The translations under genes and the position numbers were made by a program. Below, in pieces: positions 8,844 through 18,046 of a DNA stretch of 45,880 nt. Each line of letters starts with the position of its first letter. Positions within the stretch are counted from its first letter, which is position 1. The stretch comes from Candidatus Thalassarchaeum sp. (GTDB taxonomy: Archaea > Thermoplasmatota > Poseidoniia > Poseidoniales > Thalassarchaeaceae), in NCBI GenBank assembly GCA_030748335.1, contig JASMMD010000008.1:1-45880 (forward strand), written 5' to 3'. A model generated the notes under the pieces. The model was not told the DNA's origin. It saw only the letters and a program-made list of their open reading frames with translations, and did no database searches.

Positions 8844-9649
8844 GTCAGGTTACTGACTTTACATGGCTCCCCTTGGCCCAGCCAGTTGCTGAACTCAGGC
8901 CCATTCTGCTTGGAGATTGAGATGCTGCCCGAGTATTCCTCGCCAATCTGCATCAGGACCTCGCTCTCAGCGAGGTGGGGGGCGTTGTTCTTCTCGGAGA
9001 GGTGGCACAGCACGATGCTGTCCAGCTCGTCGGTAAGTACCTCGGCTAGGATTCGCGCGGTCTGGGAGTTTGATAGGTGACCACCTCTGCCAGAGATTCT
9101 CCTTTTGAGTGATTCAGGGTAGGGGCCGGCCATCAGGCGTTTACTGTCGTAGTTAGCCTCGATTGAGATGTGACTGCACCCGGTAAGGTGCTTGTTCAGT
9201 TCCACGGTGGACTCTCCGAGATCGGTGACGATGGCAGCCCTGCGGCCATCGCCGTTGGTGGCGATGACTGCGACGTTGTCAGCATCGTCGTGCGGCACCG
9301 GTATGGGCAGAAGGCTGAGCTCATCAGAGATCGCAATTCTGTCCAGTCCGCCGAAGGTCCTGCACTCCGACATTGGCTGCCAACCCATCTTGGTCGCTGT
9401 CTCGAGATTGGCGTGCAGGGTCGCCCCCCACTTCTCGGACGCACTCTTGGCTGTCCTCGAGTGGTCAGAGTGGTGATGGGTCACGAGAATCGCATCTACA
9501 GATTCCGGCTCGACACCTACCAGAAGCAACCTGCTTTCCATCTGACGAAGAGAGAACCCGCAATCCACCAGGACTCGGGTCCCCTCGGAGCACAGGAGCA
9601 CCGAGTTCCCCCTGCTGCCCGAACCGAGGTGCGTTATCTCCATTCCCAT
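8840..9649 (-). CDS. Metallo-beta-lactamase-fold hydrolase, WalJ/YycJ-like
   Basis: 269 residues from the ATG at 9649, with a second ATG two codons later and an upstream frame that stays open to 9832. The start fits because the fold begins immediately with EITHLGSGSRGNSVLL, matching the LGSGSxGNS opening of the YycJ/WalJ family. The metal-binding motif HHHSDH lies at residues 58-63, preceded by the strand DAILVT. Later metal-ligand regions are VTDLGES (an Asp) and LCHLSEKNNAPHLA (a His). Family members are phosphodiesterases, and the bacterial WalJ has been described as a DNA exonuclease; the substrate here is not known. The gene converges on the regulator, with both TAG stops sharing the palindrome CTAG, and is divergent from the giant calcium-repeat gene. 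Confidence 0.82.
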   Translation of the reverse strand: MGMEITHLGSGSRGNSVLLCSEGTRVLVDCGFSLRQMESRLLLVGVEPESVDAILVTHHHSDHSRTAKSASEKWGATLHANLETATKMGWQPMSECRTFGGLDRIAISDELSLLPIPVPHDDADNVAVIATNGDGRRAAIVTDLGESTVELNKHLTGCSHISIEANYDSKRLMAGPYPESLKRRISGRGGHLSNSQTARILAEVLTDELDSIVLCHLSEKNNAPHLAESEVLMQIGEEYSGSISISKQNGPEFSNWLGQGEPCKVSNLT

Positions 9650-9728
9650 CACAATCGGGGTAGTTCGGCCGAGCACCCCCCTTGAAGGAATCCATCGGAC
9701 TCGCTGGGTCAGGGCGATTTCACGCTGA

Positions 9729-9745
9729 CGACGGCTACGCCGTCG
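9729..9745. other. Perfect 7-bp hairpin in the divergent spacer
   Basis: CGACGGC - TAC - GCCGTCG forms a 7-bp perfect stem with a 3-nt loop. It lies in the 186-bp spacer between the divergent hydrolase and calcium-repeat genes, just after an ATTTCACGCT motif at 9717-9726. It could be an operator or an RNA hairpin; there is no U-run to suggest a terminator. Confidence 0.35.
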
Positions 9746-9808
9746 CGCTCGACACCCCCGGACGTGTCCGAACGACGCTCCATCATCATCATAAGTCAGC
9801 CAACGGCG

Positions 9809-9818
9809 CTGAAAACCG
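9809..9818 (+). promoter_or_regulatory. TATA-like element of the giant calcium-repeat gene
   Basis: CTGAAAACCG is centred about 23 nt before the ATG at 9836, near the position expected of a TATA box for a leaderless transcript. A similar TTGAAAACAG lies upstream of dnaJ. CGTATACAG at 9817-9825 is an alternative but lies too close to the ATG. Confidence 0.35.
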
Positions 9819-9835
9819 TATACAGAGGTCATACC

Positions 9836-12800
9836 ATGCGTCGCAAGCAGACAGCGCTACTGATTACGATGCTGCTTCTCAGCAGCCTTGCCTTCATCTC
9901 GCAGACTCGCCCTCAGTCATCGGTCTCCTCGACCGACCCGATAACGGCGGACAGGGGAGGGCCTCCCGTGACCGATGAGGACGGTGACCGTATCCCGGAC
10001 CTACACGAGTCAATTTTCGGTGATGTCAGATTCGTCGAGAGTAGCACGGGAGTGGTCTCGGTCAATGGCCTGAACCCGATGAACGCCACCGACAACATGT
10101 CCGATCACGACAACGACGGAGCCAGCGCACTTCTCGAGTTCTGCTGGCCTTACACCCTCGACACCTGCTTCGACCGCCTCTCCCTCACCGGCAAGCCCCC
10201 TCAGTTCACCGATTCCGGACTGAGGGAGTACCTCGATCCGAGAGTCGCCGATACCGATGGGGACGGGCTTCCCGACGGGTACGAGATTTACATGTGTACC
10301 GAGGGCGGTTTGGGCTATCAGAACGCAACCAATTCGTGGCAGTGCCTCTGGTTTGACCCGCTCGACCCCTCTGACTCCATCGAGGATATCGACAAGTGCG
10401 ATGACTTCAGCTTCGGCTGCGGCGACGGCTTCGACGTCGACAGGGATGGAGATATCGATGTCGGCGAGCGATACACCAACTCGGAGGAGTACCTGTATGG
10501 CACCCCGGACGACTGGCTCACCGAGCGTGATGGCCTTTGGTGCGCCGGCGAGATTCCCGGGCTCTCCGAAGACTCCTGCCAGACCGAGGTCGCTAGGGCC
10601 ACCGATGACAGCGGCTGGCTCGGCAGTGATCCTACCGAGCCGGACTCCGACTACTACACATGGTCTGAGGTGATGGCGGTGGGCCTAGCTGTCCCTGGGG
10701 ACGGGATTCCTGACGGATGGGAGGTCCACTACGGGCTGGACCCCCGCAACTCCAGCGATGCCATAATGGACACCGATCTAGATGGTTGGGACTTGGACAG
10801 AGACGGATTCATCATTCCAGACATCTCCACCTCAACGGCTCACTGGGGCGAGGCGTTCAGCAATTACGAGGAGTACATGATTCACCATGACGACGGTGCA
10901 TGGGTCACTCCAGGTCTGAGGGGGGCCTCGTTCTCGGATGGCGAGTCCGAAACCTCCTCGTTCGATCAGAGTACCAGTCCCGGGCTGGTCGATGGCGCCG
11001 TGCACACGGTACTGGCCGATTCTGCTAGGGATAGGATGCTGGTCGGGTCTAGGTATGGCATCTCGGTGATAGATCCGTTCGGAGGCACCGCATCCCTCCA
11101 CGAGCTTCCCTCTGGGATGGAGATGCACACCATGGTCAGATGGTCGCCGGACGATTCGGACTTCCTCATCATCGGCTCCAACAGGGGGCTGCACACCATC
11201 CCCCTCGAGAATGGACTACCTCAGATGGATTCGATGTCTGAGTCTGATATAGGCCCGGTCGAATCAATCTACCCTCTTGATACCGGAAGCGGTGATTTAG
11301 ACCTAATCTTGTTCGGAAACCGATCTGCTTGGACGGCAACGGTATCAGTTCAGGGCAACGGCGACGAGGCCAGCGTAGGCGAGGCGGTACCCAACACAGC
11401 GATGACGGACCTGCTGGTTGACTCCGAGGCCGACGTACTCAGCACCGTGCACGTGCCCATGTTTGGCAGGGGTCCGCTGCTGCTGATTGGCACCGATGCC
11501 GGACTGATTGCATGGAACACCACCGACGGCTCCACATCGATTGGGGAACCTTGGTGGGTATTCGATCGGGAAAACGCCGAGGACTTCGTGCAGAGGGCGG
11601 ACCTGCTGAATGTGACCAAGTCAGCGGTGGTCAACGCATTGGTCGCCGCCGGTCCTCTCGACGCGTTAGGTGGGGTCGAGGAGGTCACCGGAGTATGGGT
11701 AGGGACCGCTGGGGGGCTGCACTTGCTGGACCTACAACTCCTAGTGCAGATGCCTCGAACGGCGTTCGATTCGGAGAGGATGTACAACCTCGAAAGATGG
11801 GCCGAGGGGGCCAATGACGTCCGCTCCATACTGCCGATGGACGACAAAATACTGATTGGTTCGCGAGATGGCACGTGGTGCCTCGAGGGCGGCCACTCTG
11901 GAATCCTTGGACTGTATCTAAATCAGACGAGGATACCTGGTCTGGTGACATCTCTGTCCACCCTTGAGTACGGCAGCAGCCTATGGGTATTCGCCGGCAT
12001 CTCGCCGGGCCGATACATGAATATCATGCCGATAGACCCCACCTCAAAGGACTCTGACCTAGATGGGATGCCTGATGGATGGGAGTTCATCTATGGCCTC
12101 GATCCCACCGACCCGCACGACAGGTACAGGGACGCCGACGCCGATGGGGTCCACTTCTCCACCTCGGACGGCTTCGAGTTCGACCGCGACTGGACGAATC
12201 TCGACGAGTACAGGTTCGTGTCGGTCACGGAGGGCGGGTTCAACGGCACCGATCCACGTGACACTGACACCGACGGCGACGGCCTGACTGACGGCGAGGA
12301 GTACTGGGGGTGGTTCGCAGAGTCGACCAACTTCGACTGCCATTACCTCAACGACGAGTACCTGTGTGACGAGGAGACGGGCGAGCTGGCCGAGCAGGTC
12401 CACCTCGAGGGATGGCTGGGTTCGGGCGCCGGAGGGGGTACCGACGGCCCTACTGACCCTACCAATTCGGATACGGACGGCGACGGCATGCCCGACGGTT
12501 GGGAAATGGAGCATCGCAGGTGGATCGGCGACGTCTACAACGGAGGCAACCTCTGGACACTCGACCCGCGCGATCCTTCGGACAAGGATGGGGACGCGGA
12601 CGGCGACGGCCTGAGCAACCTGTGCGAGTATATGTGGGGGAATCTGCTGGAGAACGTGCTCCGTGAGGGCCTAGCGTCGCATGGGGAGACCTCCGAGGCC
12701 GCGGTCAACTGGACCGCGACCGATCCCAATAACATCGACTCTGACGGGGACACCCTGCCCGACGGTTGGGAGGCCCGCTACGCCTGCTCTTGGAAGAAGG

Positions 12801-15553
12801 ACAACGCCGGAATCAACCCACTGAACGGCTCCGACTATCTGAACAATCCCGATGGGGATGGTTACGATATCAACCATGACGGCGTCCTCGATATCGAGGA
12901 GAGCCTAGTCAACTGGCTCGAGTACCACCTCAAGTCCGAGATACTGTATGGCGATCAGTCAGCCTCCGGCATGGAGTACCCAGAGAACTTCACCACCCTG
13001 CTGTGGAACGAGACTTGGATGGACTTCGCCGATGACTCGTTTGGGTACTTCACCAGCCCTGCCTACAGCAGCCTAGTGAACGGCACCACTCCTCAGGACG
13101 TCGGTTCGTCCAATCCCCTCTCGTCCGATTCGGACAGAGATGGCATGCCCGACGGATGGGAGTTCTACCACGCTAGATGGAGTTTGTTCGACGGACAGTG
13201 GACACTCAACCCGGTCGACGAGAGAGATAGGACGGGCGACCCGGACGGCGACGGGATGAACAACTGGGAGGAGTACAACGTAATCGATAGCAACTTCAGT
13301 GAGACCGACGAGCTGATCACCGTACCCCAGTTCTACCTCCTCAGTGTGGGCGGTGAACTGCTGGCATCGCCATGGCTGTCGGCCGAGTCAGCAGCCTCGT
13401 TCGGGACCTTCCTCACAGAGGAACAGATCAACAAGAGCGGCATGACCGCAGACCCGAACGATCCAGACACCGACGACGACGGACTGCTCGACGGAATCGA
13501 GTTGATATTCACCCGCTGGAACTCGACCGATGAGATATGGACGCTGAATCCGCTGGTCGCGGGTGACGGTAACTACGACTCGGACAGGGACGGCATCACC
13601 GACCTCGTCGAACTAAACCTGACATTGAACAACCCCGCCAACGGAGGACTCTCGCCCCCCGACGCCCCGAGGATGTGGGAGGAGGCAGAGCAGCTAGATC
13701 CCGACGAGGCGGTCAACCGTGTGTACAGGATTCTGTTCAACAAGGAGGGCAGGGCCGAGCTGGCGATAGCCCAGTTCGAGTCTTGGCAGGATGGCTCGGC
13801 CGCACAGCCGGTGGTCTCGGCCCTGCTGGGTGCCTCGGACCCCAATGCCGAGGACACCGACCGGGACGGAATGAGCGACGGCTACGAGTACTGGTTCACC
13901 GAGTGGGACCTTGAGGACAACAAGTGGGAGATGAACCTCCTGACCGACAGTGACATCCACGTCGACTCGGACGACGACTCGTTCGATTGCAACGGCGACG
14001 GACACATCTCAGACTCGGAGTCCTTCGACAACCTCGCCGAGTACGACGCTAGGGTATACGGCAAGCGCTCGGCCGTCGACACCATCCCAAACGGCACTGG
14101 ACTCGTGTCCTACGGCGCAGATGCGGTGACTGCACAGATAGAGGAGAACGGCTTGACGTACGAGGCAGCATTCGCACAGCTCTACGTCATGTTCTCGACC
14201 AAGAGCCTAGTCTCTGCCGAGCGCGCCGGATTAATCAACGAGATTGACCCTGACACCTTCAACTACAGCATCGCCGGAGTCAGTGACCCGACCGACGACG
14301 ACTCGGACAGGGATGGGATGCCCGACGGTTGGGAGTTCTGTTACTCTATCTACGGTGAGTTCCTGCCGGTGAATGCCTACAGGTGGTCGATGAACCCAAT
14401 TAATCCCTTGGACGTCGACTACGATCCTGATGCGGACGGCTGGTACGACAGGTCGTGGGAAGACGTCCCGGCTCCGCAGGGCACTTGGGAGGCGAGGCAG
14501 TTCACGCCCGCGCCCCCCGAGCAGCAGCTCGAACAGGGGTTCCTAGGACTGTATTTCAGCAACCTGATGGAATACCTGAACGGCACCCACCCTCTGGACA
14601 TCGACTCGGATGACGACTCCATGGTGATGAAGCCAATCATGCAGAATGGGGGCGTAATTGACTACGTGCAAGACACTAACCTATCGGATGGCAGAGAGGT
14701 CTTCAAGTACGGCACCAATCCGCTTGATAACGACACTGACGGCGACATGATGCCCGACTTCTACGAGTACTATCGGGGTTGGAACGAGGACAACGACAAC
14801 TGGTCTTCCTACCTCAAGATCTCTGTGGTCTGGCAGCAGATCACCGCGACCAATTGGAAACCAGTCAACATAACTGGGTCGAGTATCGCGAGGCCCGAGC
14901 TGACTTGGACTTGGTTCACCCACGACGCCACCGATCCATCGGACGCGGGCCAGGACGCAGACAACGACGGCAGCTGGGACTGCTCGAGTGGTAATTGCCT
15001 CTATGTCCCATACAACAACTTCCAGGAGTACTACGGGCTCGTCAACGCCTCTCTGGCCTCGCCCTCGCTGGTCAGGCAGGCCGGGCTGTACGACTGCTCG
15101 GGTAACATAGTGCAGGAGTGGTGGCAGCTACGAGAATCCCTGCTTGGGACCTGCTCGGGCAGCGCTGCTCTGAGCTCCAACTACTTCCGGATGTACCGGG
15201 TCAACAACGCCGACATGCTGTATGCACTAATCATCAACGACAACGACCTCGATTATGAGGACATAGATACCAGCAACGACGAGGTGCTGGTGAATGGAGC
15301 TTGGACCGACGAATACCAGAGGTTCGCAGGGGACCAATACCACCTGCCCAACACTGGGCTGGGCGAGTACGTCTACGGATGGTGGCTGATCGACATCGAC
15401 GGCGATCAGATCGCTGACGGCACCGACCCGGCCAACTGGGATACCGACGGAGACTGGCTGAACGACTTCTTCGAGATCGAGGATGACATGCTGGATGGGG
15501 TAAGGGGCAACAGCGGCTCTCCTATCAGGTACGACGACCGGACCACTAGTTGA
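9836..15553 (+). CDS. Giant secreted protein with thrombospondin-type-3 calcium repeats and a propeller-like insert
   Basis: 1905 residues. I chose the ATG at 9836 because it gives a signal peptide (MRRKQTALLITMLLLSSLAFI, then SQTRPQS); the frame is open upstream to 9764. The protein contains about twelve D-x-D-x-D-G-type calcium-binding units, mostly of the form DxDxDGMPDGWE followed by a Trp-rich stretch, LNPxDxxD and DGDGxxNxEEY. Examples are DTDGDGLPDGYE near the start and DSDRDGMPDGWEF later. Between about residues 365 and 730 the repeats are interrupted by a segment with sensor-propeller-like strands: LVGSRYGISVIDPF, LLIGTDAGLIAWNTTDG and VWVGTAGGLHLLDL. There is no C-terminal membrane helix, so the protein is either released or held non-covalently. 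Calcium-stabilised adhesion or a surface scaffold is the likely role, by inference from the repeat family. Confidence 0.85.
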   Translation: MRRKQTALLITMLLLSSLAFISQTRPQSSVSSTDPITADRGGPPVTDEDGDRIPDLHESIFGDVRFVESSTGVVSVNGLNPMNATDNMSDHDNDGASALLEFCWPYTLDTCFDRLSLTGKPPQFTDSGLREYLDPRVADTDGDGLPDGYEIYMCTEGGLGYQNATNSWQCLWFDPLDPSDSIEDIDKCDDFSFGCGDGFDVDRDGDIDVGERYTNSEEYLYGTPDDWLTERDGLWCAGEIPGLSEDSCQTEVARATDDSGWLGSDPTEPDSDYYTWSEVMAVGLAVPGDGIPDGWEVHYGLDPRNSSDAIMDTDLDGWDLDRDGFIIPDISTSTAHWGEAFSNYEEYMIHHDDGAWVTPGLRGASFSDGESETSSFDQSTSPGLVDGAVHTVLADSARDRMLVGSRYGISVIDPFGGTASLHELPSGMEMHTMVRWSPDDSDFLIIGSNRGLHTIPLENGLPQMDSMSESDIGPVESIYPLDTGSGDLDLILFGNRSAWTATVSVQGNGDEASVGEAVPNTAMTDLLVDSEADVLSTVHVPMFGRGPLLLIGTDAGLIAWNTTDGSTSIGEPWWVFDRENAEDFVQRADLLNVTKSAVVNALVAAGPLDALGGVEEVTGVWVGTAGGLHLLDLQLLVQMPRTAFDSERMYNLERWAEGANDVRSILPMDDKILIGSRDGTWCLEGGHSGILGLYLNQTRIPGLVTSLSTLEYGSSLWVFAGISPGRYMNIMPIDPTSKDSDLDGMPDGWEFIYGLDPTDPHDRYRDADADGVHFSTSDGFEFDRDWTNLDEYRFVSVTEGGFNGTDPRDTDTDGDGLTDGEEYWGWFAESTNFDCHYLNDEYLCDEETGELAEQVHLEGWLGSGAGGGTDGPTDPTNSDTDGDGMPDGWEMEHRRWIGDVYNGGNLWTLDPRDPSDKDGDADGDGLSNLCEYMWGNLLENVLREGLASHGETSEAAVNWTATDPNNIDSDGDTLPDGWEARYACSWKKDNAGINPLNGSDYLNNPDGDGYDINHDGVLDIEESLVNWLEYHLKSEILYGDQSASGMEYPENFTTLLWNETWMDFADDSFGYFTSPAYSSLVNGTTPQDVGSSNPLSSDSDRDGMPDGWEFYHARWSLFDGQWTLNPVDERDRTGDPDGDGMNNWEEYNVIDSNFSETDELITVPQFYLLSVGGELLASPWLSAESAASFGTFLTEEQINKSGMTADPNDPDTDDDGLLDGIELIFTRWNSTDEIWTLNPLVAGDGNYDSDRDGITDLVELNLTLNNPANGGLSPPDAPRMWEEAEQLDPDEAVNRVYRILFNKEGRAELAIAQFESWQDGSAAQPVVSALLGASDPNAEDTDRDGMSDGYEYWFTEWDLEDNKWEMNLLTDSDIHVDSDDDSFDCNGDGHISDSESFDNLAEYDARVYGKRSAVDTIPNGTGLVSYGADAVTAQIEENGLTYEAAFAQLYVMFSTKSLVSAERAGLINEIDPDTFNYSIAGVSDPTDDDSDRDGMPDGWEFCYSIYGEFLPVNAYRWSMNPINPLDVDYDPDADGWYDRSWEDVPAPQGTWEARQFTPAPPEQQLEQGFLGLYFSNLMEYLNGTHPLDIDSDDDSMVMKPIMQNGGVIDYVQDTNLSDGREVFKYGTNPLDNDTDGDMMPDFYEYYRGWNEDNDNWSSYLKISVVWQQITATNWKPVNITGSSIARPELTWTWFTHDATDPSDAGQDADNDGSWDCSSGNCLYVPYNNFQEYYGLVNASLASPSLVRQAGLYDCSGNIVQEWWQLRESLLGTCSGSAALSSNYFRMYRVNNADMLYALIINDNDLDYEDIDTSNDEVLVNGAWTDEYQRFAGDQYHLPNTGLGEYVYGWWLIDIDGDQIADGTDPANWDTDGDWLNDFFEIEDDMLDGVRGNSGSPIRYDDRTTS

Positions 15554-15583
15554 TTTCTTGTGTGGGGCCACTCACGCTCCGGC

Positions 15584-16054
15584 ATGGACGAGGATGCGAG
15601 GGTCCCTCCGCCCGAGGCACCCGTTGAGGAGAGGTTGCTGTTCCTACAGGAGAATATGGTCAACCTCACCAATCAACTCAGCATGCCGGTGATTGAGGTG
15701 GCACTGGTTCTTTCGAAGTACATCCGAATCCTGCTCGACTCACTGCAGAACGCCGCTACCAGCAACGACGAGGCCTTACCGCAGAGGCTGACCGAGCCGT
15801 GGCAGATAGAATCCAACGCCGATGCGCCAAGCATAGACTCGTTTCCGCTGGACAAGCTATTGGGGAGCCTGGACGAGGACAGGATGGACATCCTTGATAC
15901 CCTGATTCGGACCATCCTGAACGAGAGCCAACTCCCGTTCGCTCCGGCCCTAACACTGCTCAGGGAGTGGGAGGCTCTGACTCGGACTCAACTAGCAGGT
16001 GCTAGCGGGCCGGGGCAGCTGTTTAGCCCCATTGATTTGCCCGAGGGCTTCTGA
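15584..16054 (+). CDS. Hypothetical acidic, mostly helical protein
   Basis: 156 residues from the ATG at 15584; an upstream TTG at 15560 is less likely. The family was not recognised. The first 12 residues are acidic and Pro-rich (MDEDARVPPPEAP). The middle consists of predicted amphipathic helices (EERLLFLQENMVNLTNQL, VIEVALVLSKYIRILLDSLQNAA), and a second helical block surrounds LGSLDEDRMDILDTLIRTIL. There is no signal peptide and no clear membrane span, so it is probably a cytoplasmic, helix-bundle-like protein. The gene begins 30 bp after the giant calcium-repeat gene on the same strand and may be cotranscribed with it. Its stop is 1 bp from the stop of the convergent membrane-protein gene. 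Confidence 0.6.
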   Translation: MDEDARVPPPEAPVEERLLFLQENMVNLTNQLSMPVIEVALVLSKYIRILLDSLQNAATSNDEALPQRLTEPWQIESNADAPSIDSFPLDKLLGSLDEDRMDILDTLIRTILNESQLPFAPALTLLREWEALTRTQLAGASGPGQLFSPIDLPEGF

Positions 16055-16055
16055 G

Positions 16056-16388
16056 TCAGTCACTCTCAGCCTTGGCGACGATTCCGCTCGAGACCCACCA
16101 AGCATCGATGACCGACCATATGAACAGGACCGGCCACAGGACGACCGAGAAGATCAGTGGGAGCTGGATTACGAAGCACCCGAACGCCTTGCGGTGCTGG
16201 CGGTTGAAGTGCTGCCCGAGGTAGAGGAAGGGGACGAACGATAGAGCGAGGGCCACTAGCGGGCGAAGTGCCCCCCATGGCCCGATTCCCCCGCTCAACT
16301 CGTGCCATATCACCCCGATGACACCGAGGGCACTAGCCTCACCAGGTTCTTCGTCCGAGGCGACGCTGACCACGTACTCATCCGCCAT
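16056..16388 (-). CDS. Small membrane protein, TM2/DUF5683-like
   Basis: 110 residues from the ATG at 16388 (MADEYVVSVAS); the frame extends upstream, but an earlier start would run into the divergent gene. An acidic N-terminus is followed by two hydrophobic helices (LRPLVALALSFVPFLYLG and FVIQLPLIFSVVLWPVLFIWSVIDAWW). They are separated by a short basic turn (QHFNRQHRKAF). The order LGQ-FNRQ-hydrophobic-IDAW resembles TM2 or DUF5683-type small membrane proteins, which have a similar GQ-x-YN-x-Q turn. The function of that group is not established. It is divergent from the pyroglutamyl-peptidase/Nudix gene (68-bp spacer) and convergent with the upstream hypothetical gene. Confidence 0.65.
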   Translation of the reverse strand: MADEYVVSVASDEEPGEASALGVIGVIWHELSGGIGPWGALRPLVALALSFVPFLYLGQHFNRQHRKAFGCFVIQLPLIFSVVLWPVLFIWSVIDAWWVSSGIVAKAESD

Positions 16389-16456
16389 CGAGGGCCCACC
16401 TGCGCACCCGATGCATGAATCTGACGCCGACTCGTTCGGCGAAAAGGCTACTGCGA

Positions 16457-17464
16457 ATGCGCCGACCGCTACGCGTGAGCGAGCCACGCCTACTGGTCAC
16501 AGGATTCCCGGCATTCTCCAACTTCGAGAGCAACATCTCTGAGGAGGTGCTCTCTAGGCTGGAAGAAACGGGACTTCCTGGCATCGATGTCGTGACATGG
16601 CTGCTCAGCGTGGATGAGGATGGTTCGCGCGCGGTCGCCGAGCAGATTAGCGATGGCATACTGGTCGACGGCATCCTCCATTTGGGCTTGGCAACGAGGA
16701 GGGATTCAATTTGTCTCGAGAGGCAGGCCCGTAACAGATTCTCGATGAGGGAGTCGGACAACTCCGGGAGGCTCCGCGACTCGGGTGAGATAGTCGAGGG
16801 CGGTCCTCCTACGTTGCTCACCACCGCATCTATCCACGTCATGGACGAGGAGTTTGAGCACGACGACAACGTCGGCTGGAGCGAGGACGCGGGCGGCTAC
16901 GTTTGCAACGAGACCTTCTACCGCACGCTGCTTGCGATTCGGGATTCTGGAAATAATCCCATTCCGGCGCTGTTCGTGCACCTGCCGCCCGAAGCACAGG
17001 TCGCTCTAGACACCCAAGTTGATGTAATCAGGCGCATAGCTGCCTGCCTAGTATCGAGACCGACCTACGAAGTCGTCGGCGGAATGTTGTTCGATAGCGA
17101 AGGAAGAATCCTAGCTTGCAAGAGGCCCGAGGGCGATGCCTGGGCCGGTTGGTGGGAGTTCCCAGGCGGCAAGATTGAAGCCCACGAAGGGCCTGAATCG
17201 GCTCTTATTAGGGAACTGGTTGAGGAGATTGGAGTCTCCACGAAACCTATACGCAGAATCGAACAGACTCGCTACGAGTACTCAGACAGATCCGTGAACC
17301 TACAGCTCTGGGACTGTGGAGTGGTGGACCCGGACTCGATAAGACTGGTTGAGCATGATGAGGTCAGGTGGCTGTCCGATGAGGAGCTGCTGGACGTCAA
17401 GTGGCTGCCTGCCGATCTACCAATAGTCGAGAGGTGGTGGCGCGAGGGCATCCCGCGTGGTTAG
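16457..17464 (+). CDS. Fusion of pyroglutamyl-peptidase I-like domain and Nudix hydrolase
   Basis: 335 residues from the ATG at 16457; ATG 16415 would add 14. The first ~200 residues match peptidase family C15: an LLVTGFPAFSNFE opening, the Glu motif LERQARN (Glu88), the Cys motif GGYVCNETFY (Cys150) and the His motif FVHLPPE (His175). The full Glu/Cys/His set of pyroglutamyl-peptidase I is therefore present. The last ~125 residues are a Nudix domain of MutT/NudG type: ILACKRPEG, WWEFPGGK, and a complete Nudix box running GKIEAHE, seven residues, then RELVEEIGV. The two halves would act on different substrates: N-terminal 5-oxoproline in peptides, and probably oxidised or non-canonical nucleotides. 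The stop overlaps that of the convergent UPF0201 gene by 4 nt. This domain combination is unusual to me. Confidence 0.85.
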   Translation: MRRPLRVSEPRLLVTGFPAFSNFESNISEEVLSRLEETGLPGIDVVTWLLSVDEDGSRAVAEQISDGILVDGILHLGLATRRDSICLERQARNRFSMRESDNSGRLRDSGEIVEGGPPTLLTTASIHVMDEEFEHDDNVGWSEDAGGYVCNETFYRTLLAIRDSGNNPIPALFVHLPPEAQVALDTQVDVIRRIAACLVSRPTYEVVGGMLFDSEGRILACKRPEGDAWAGWWEFPGGKIEAHEGPESALIRELVEEIGVSTKPIRRIEQTRYEYSDRSVNLQLWDCGVVDPDSIRLVEHDEVRWLSDEELLDVKWLPADLPIVERWWREGIPRG

Positions 17465-18012
17465 CCTTCACTAATCGTCCGATTGCCCTCGCGATCGAAC
17501 CATTCCACGGGCTCACCCTCATCAGTCATGGCCAATTCGTCCCCCACGCTGCGTGGCACGGAATCACGACCTGCATGCCATGTTCGCTGTTCCAGCCAGT
17601 TCGCAAGTCCGTCTCCAGTCAGTCCAACCCTCATTTCCCCGCCCATCGCCCTCTCGGAGATGACGAACGACGCCTTGCCGGCCAGTGCGGCCTGACGCGA
17701 CAGGGAAAACCCGGTCGACCCTCCGTCGAGCTCCATTGTCATCGCATCTAACGCGGTGTCTAGGATTCTCTGATTCTTCGTCGCCTCCAACAGGGTGTCT
17801 AGGGACTCGGACGAACCGGTCATCATCACCGCCGACCTTTCGTTCGGGAAGTTGGTGTTGGAAGGTGACACGTCGGGGCTCCAATCGGGAAACATCACCC
17901 TGACCGCTTCGACAACCCTGCGAGGGTCCTCGTGCGGCTGGACCACCGTTGAGATGCTAATCAGCGGTGTCACGGCCGCTCGAGGGCGTTCATACCCATG
18001 AGTTCTCTGCAT
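17461..18012 (-). CDS. UPF0201 (DUF54) family protein, possible RNA-binding
   Basis: 183 residues from the ATG at 18012; ATG 18039 is an alternative. The opening TPLISISTVVQPHEDPRRVVEAVRVMFPD matches the start of archaeal UPF0201 proteins (strand, then P-T/H-EDP, helix, FP). A further family signature is the block SLDTLLEATKNQRILDTALDAM followed by STGFSLSRQAALAGKASF. UPF0201 proteins are archaeal, about 130-150 residues long and L5-like in fold, with a presumed RNA-related role that is not experimentally settled. This one carries a C-terminal extension of about 30 polar residues. It is convergent with the Nudix fusion (4-nt overlap at TTAG) and divergent from the zinc-ribbon membrane protein (34-bp spacer). 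Confidence 0.75.
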   Translation of the reverse strand: MQRTHGYERPRAAVTPLISISTVVQPHEDPRRVVEAVRVMFPDWSPDVSPSNTNFPNERSAVMMTGSSESLDTLLEATKNQRILDTALDAMTMELDGGSTGFSLSRQAALAGKASFVISERAMGGEMRVGLTGDGLANWLEQRTWHAGRDSVPRSVGDELAMTDEGEPVEWFDREGNRTISEG

Positions 18013-18046
18013 CAAGGGACTCCCGGGGACGCGAATCATTCAAACG

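Noticed and set aside
9780-9795. (CAT)4 trinucleotide repeat before the calcium-repeat gene
   Set aside because: It is only four units long and expected by chance in this amount of DNA.
9900-15550. Possible CRISPR or tandem DNA repeat because of recurrent GACGGCGACGG-like stretches
   Set aside because: The repeats are coding-level (DxDGDG calcium motifs), differ in spacing and sequence, and have no repeat-spacer structure.
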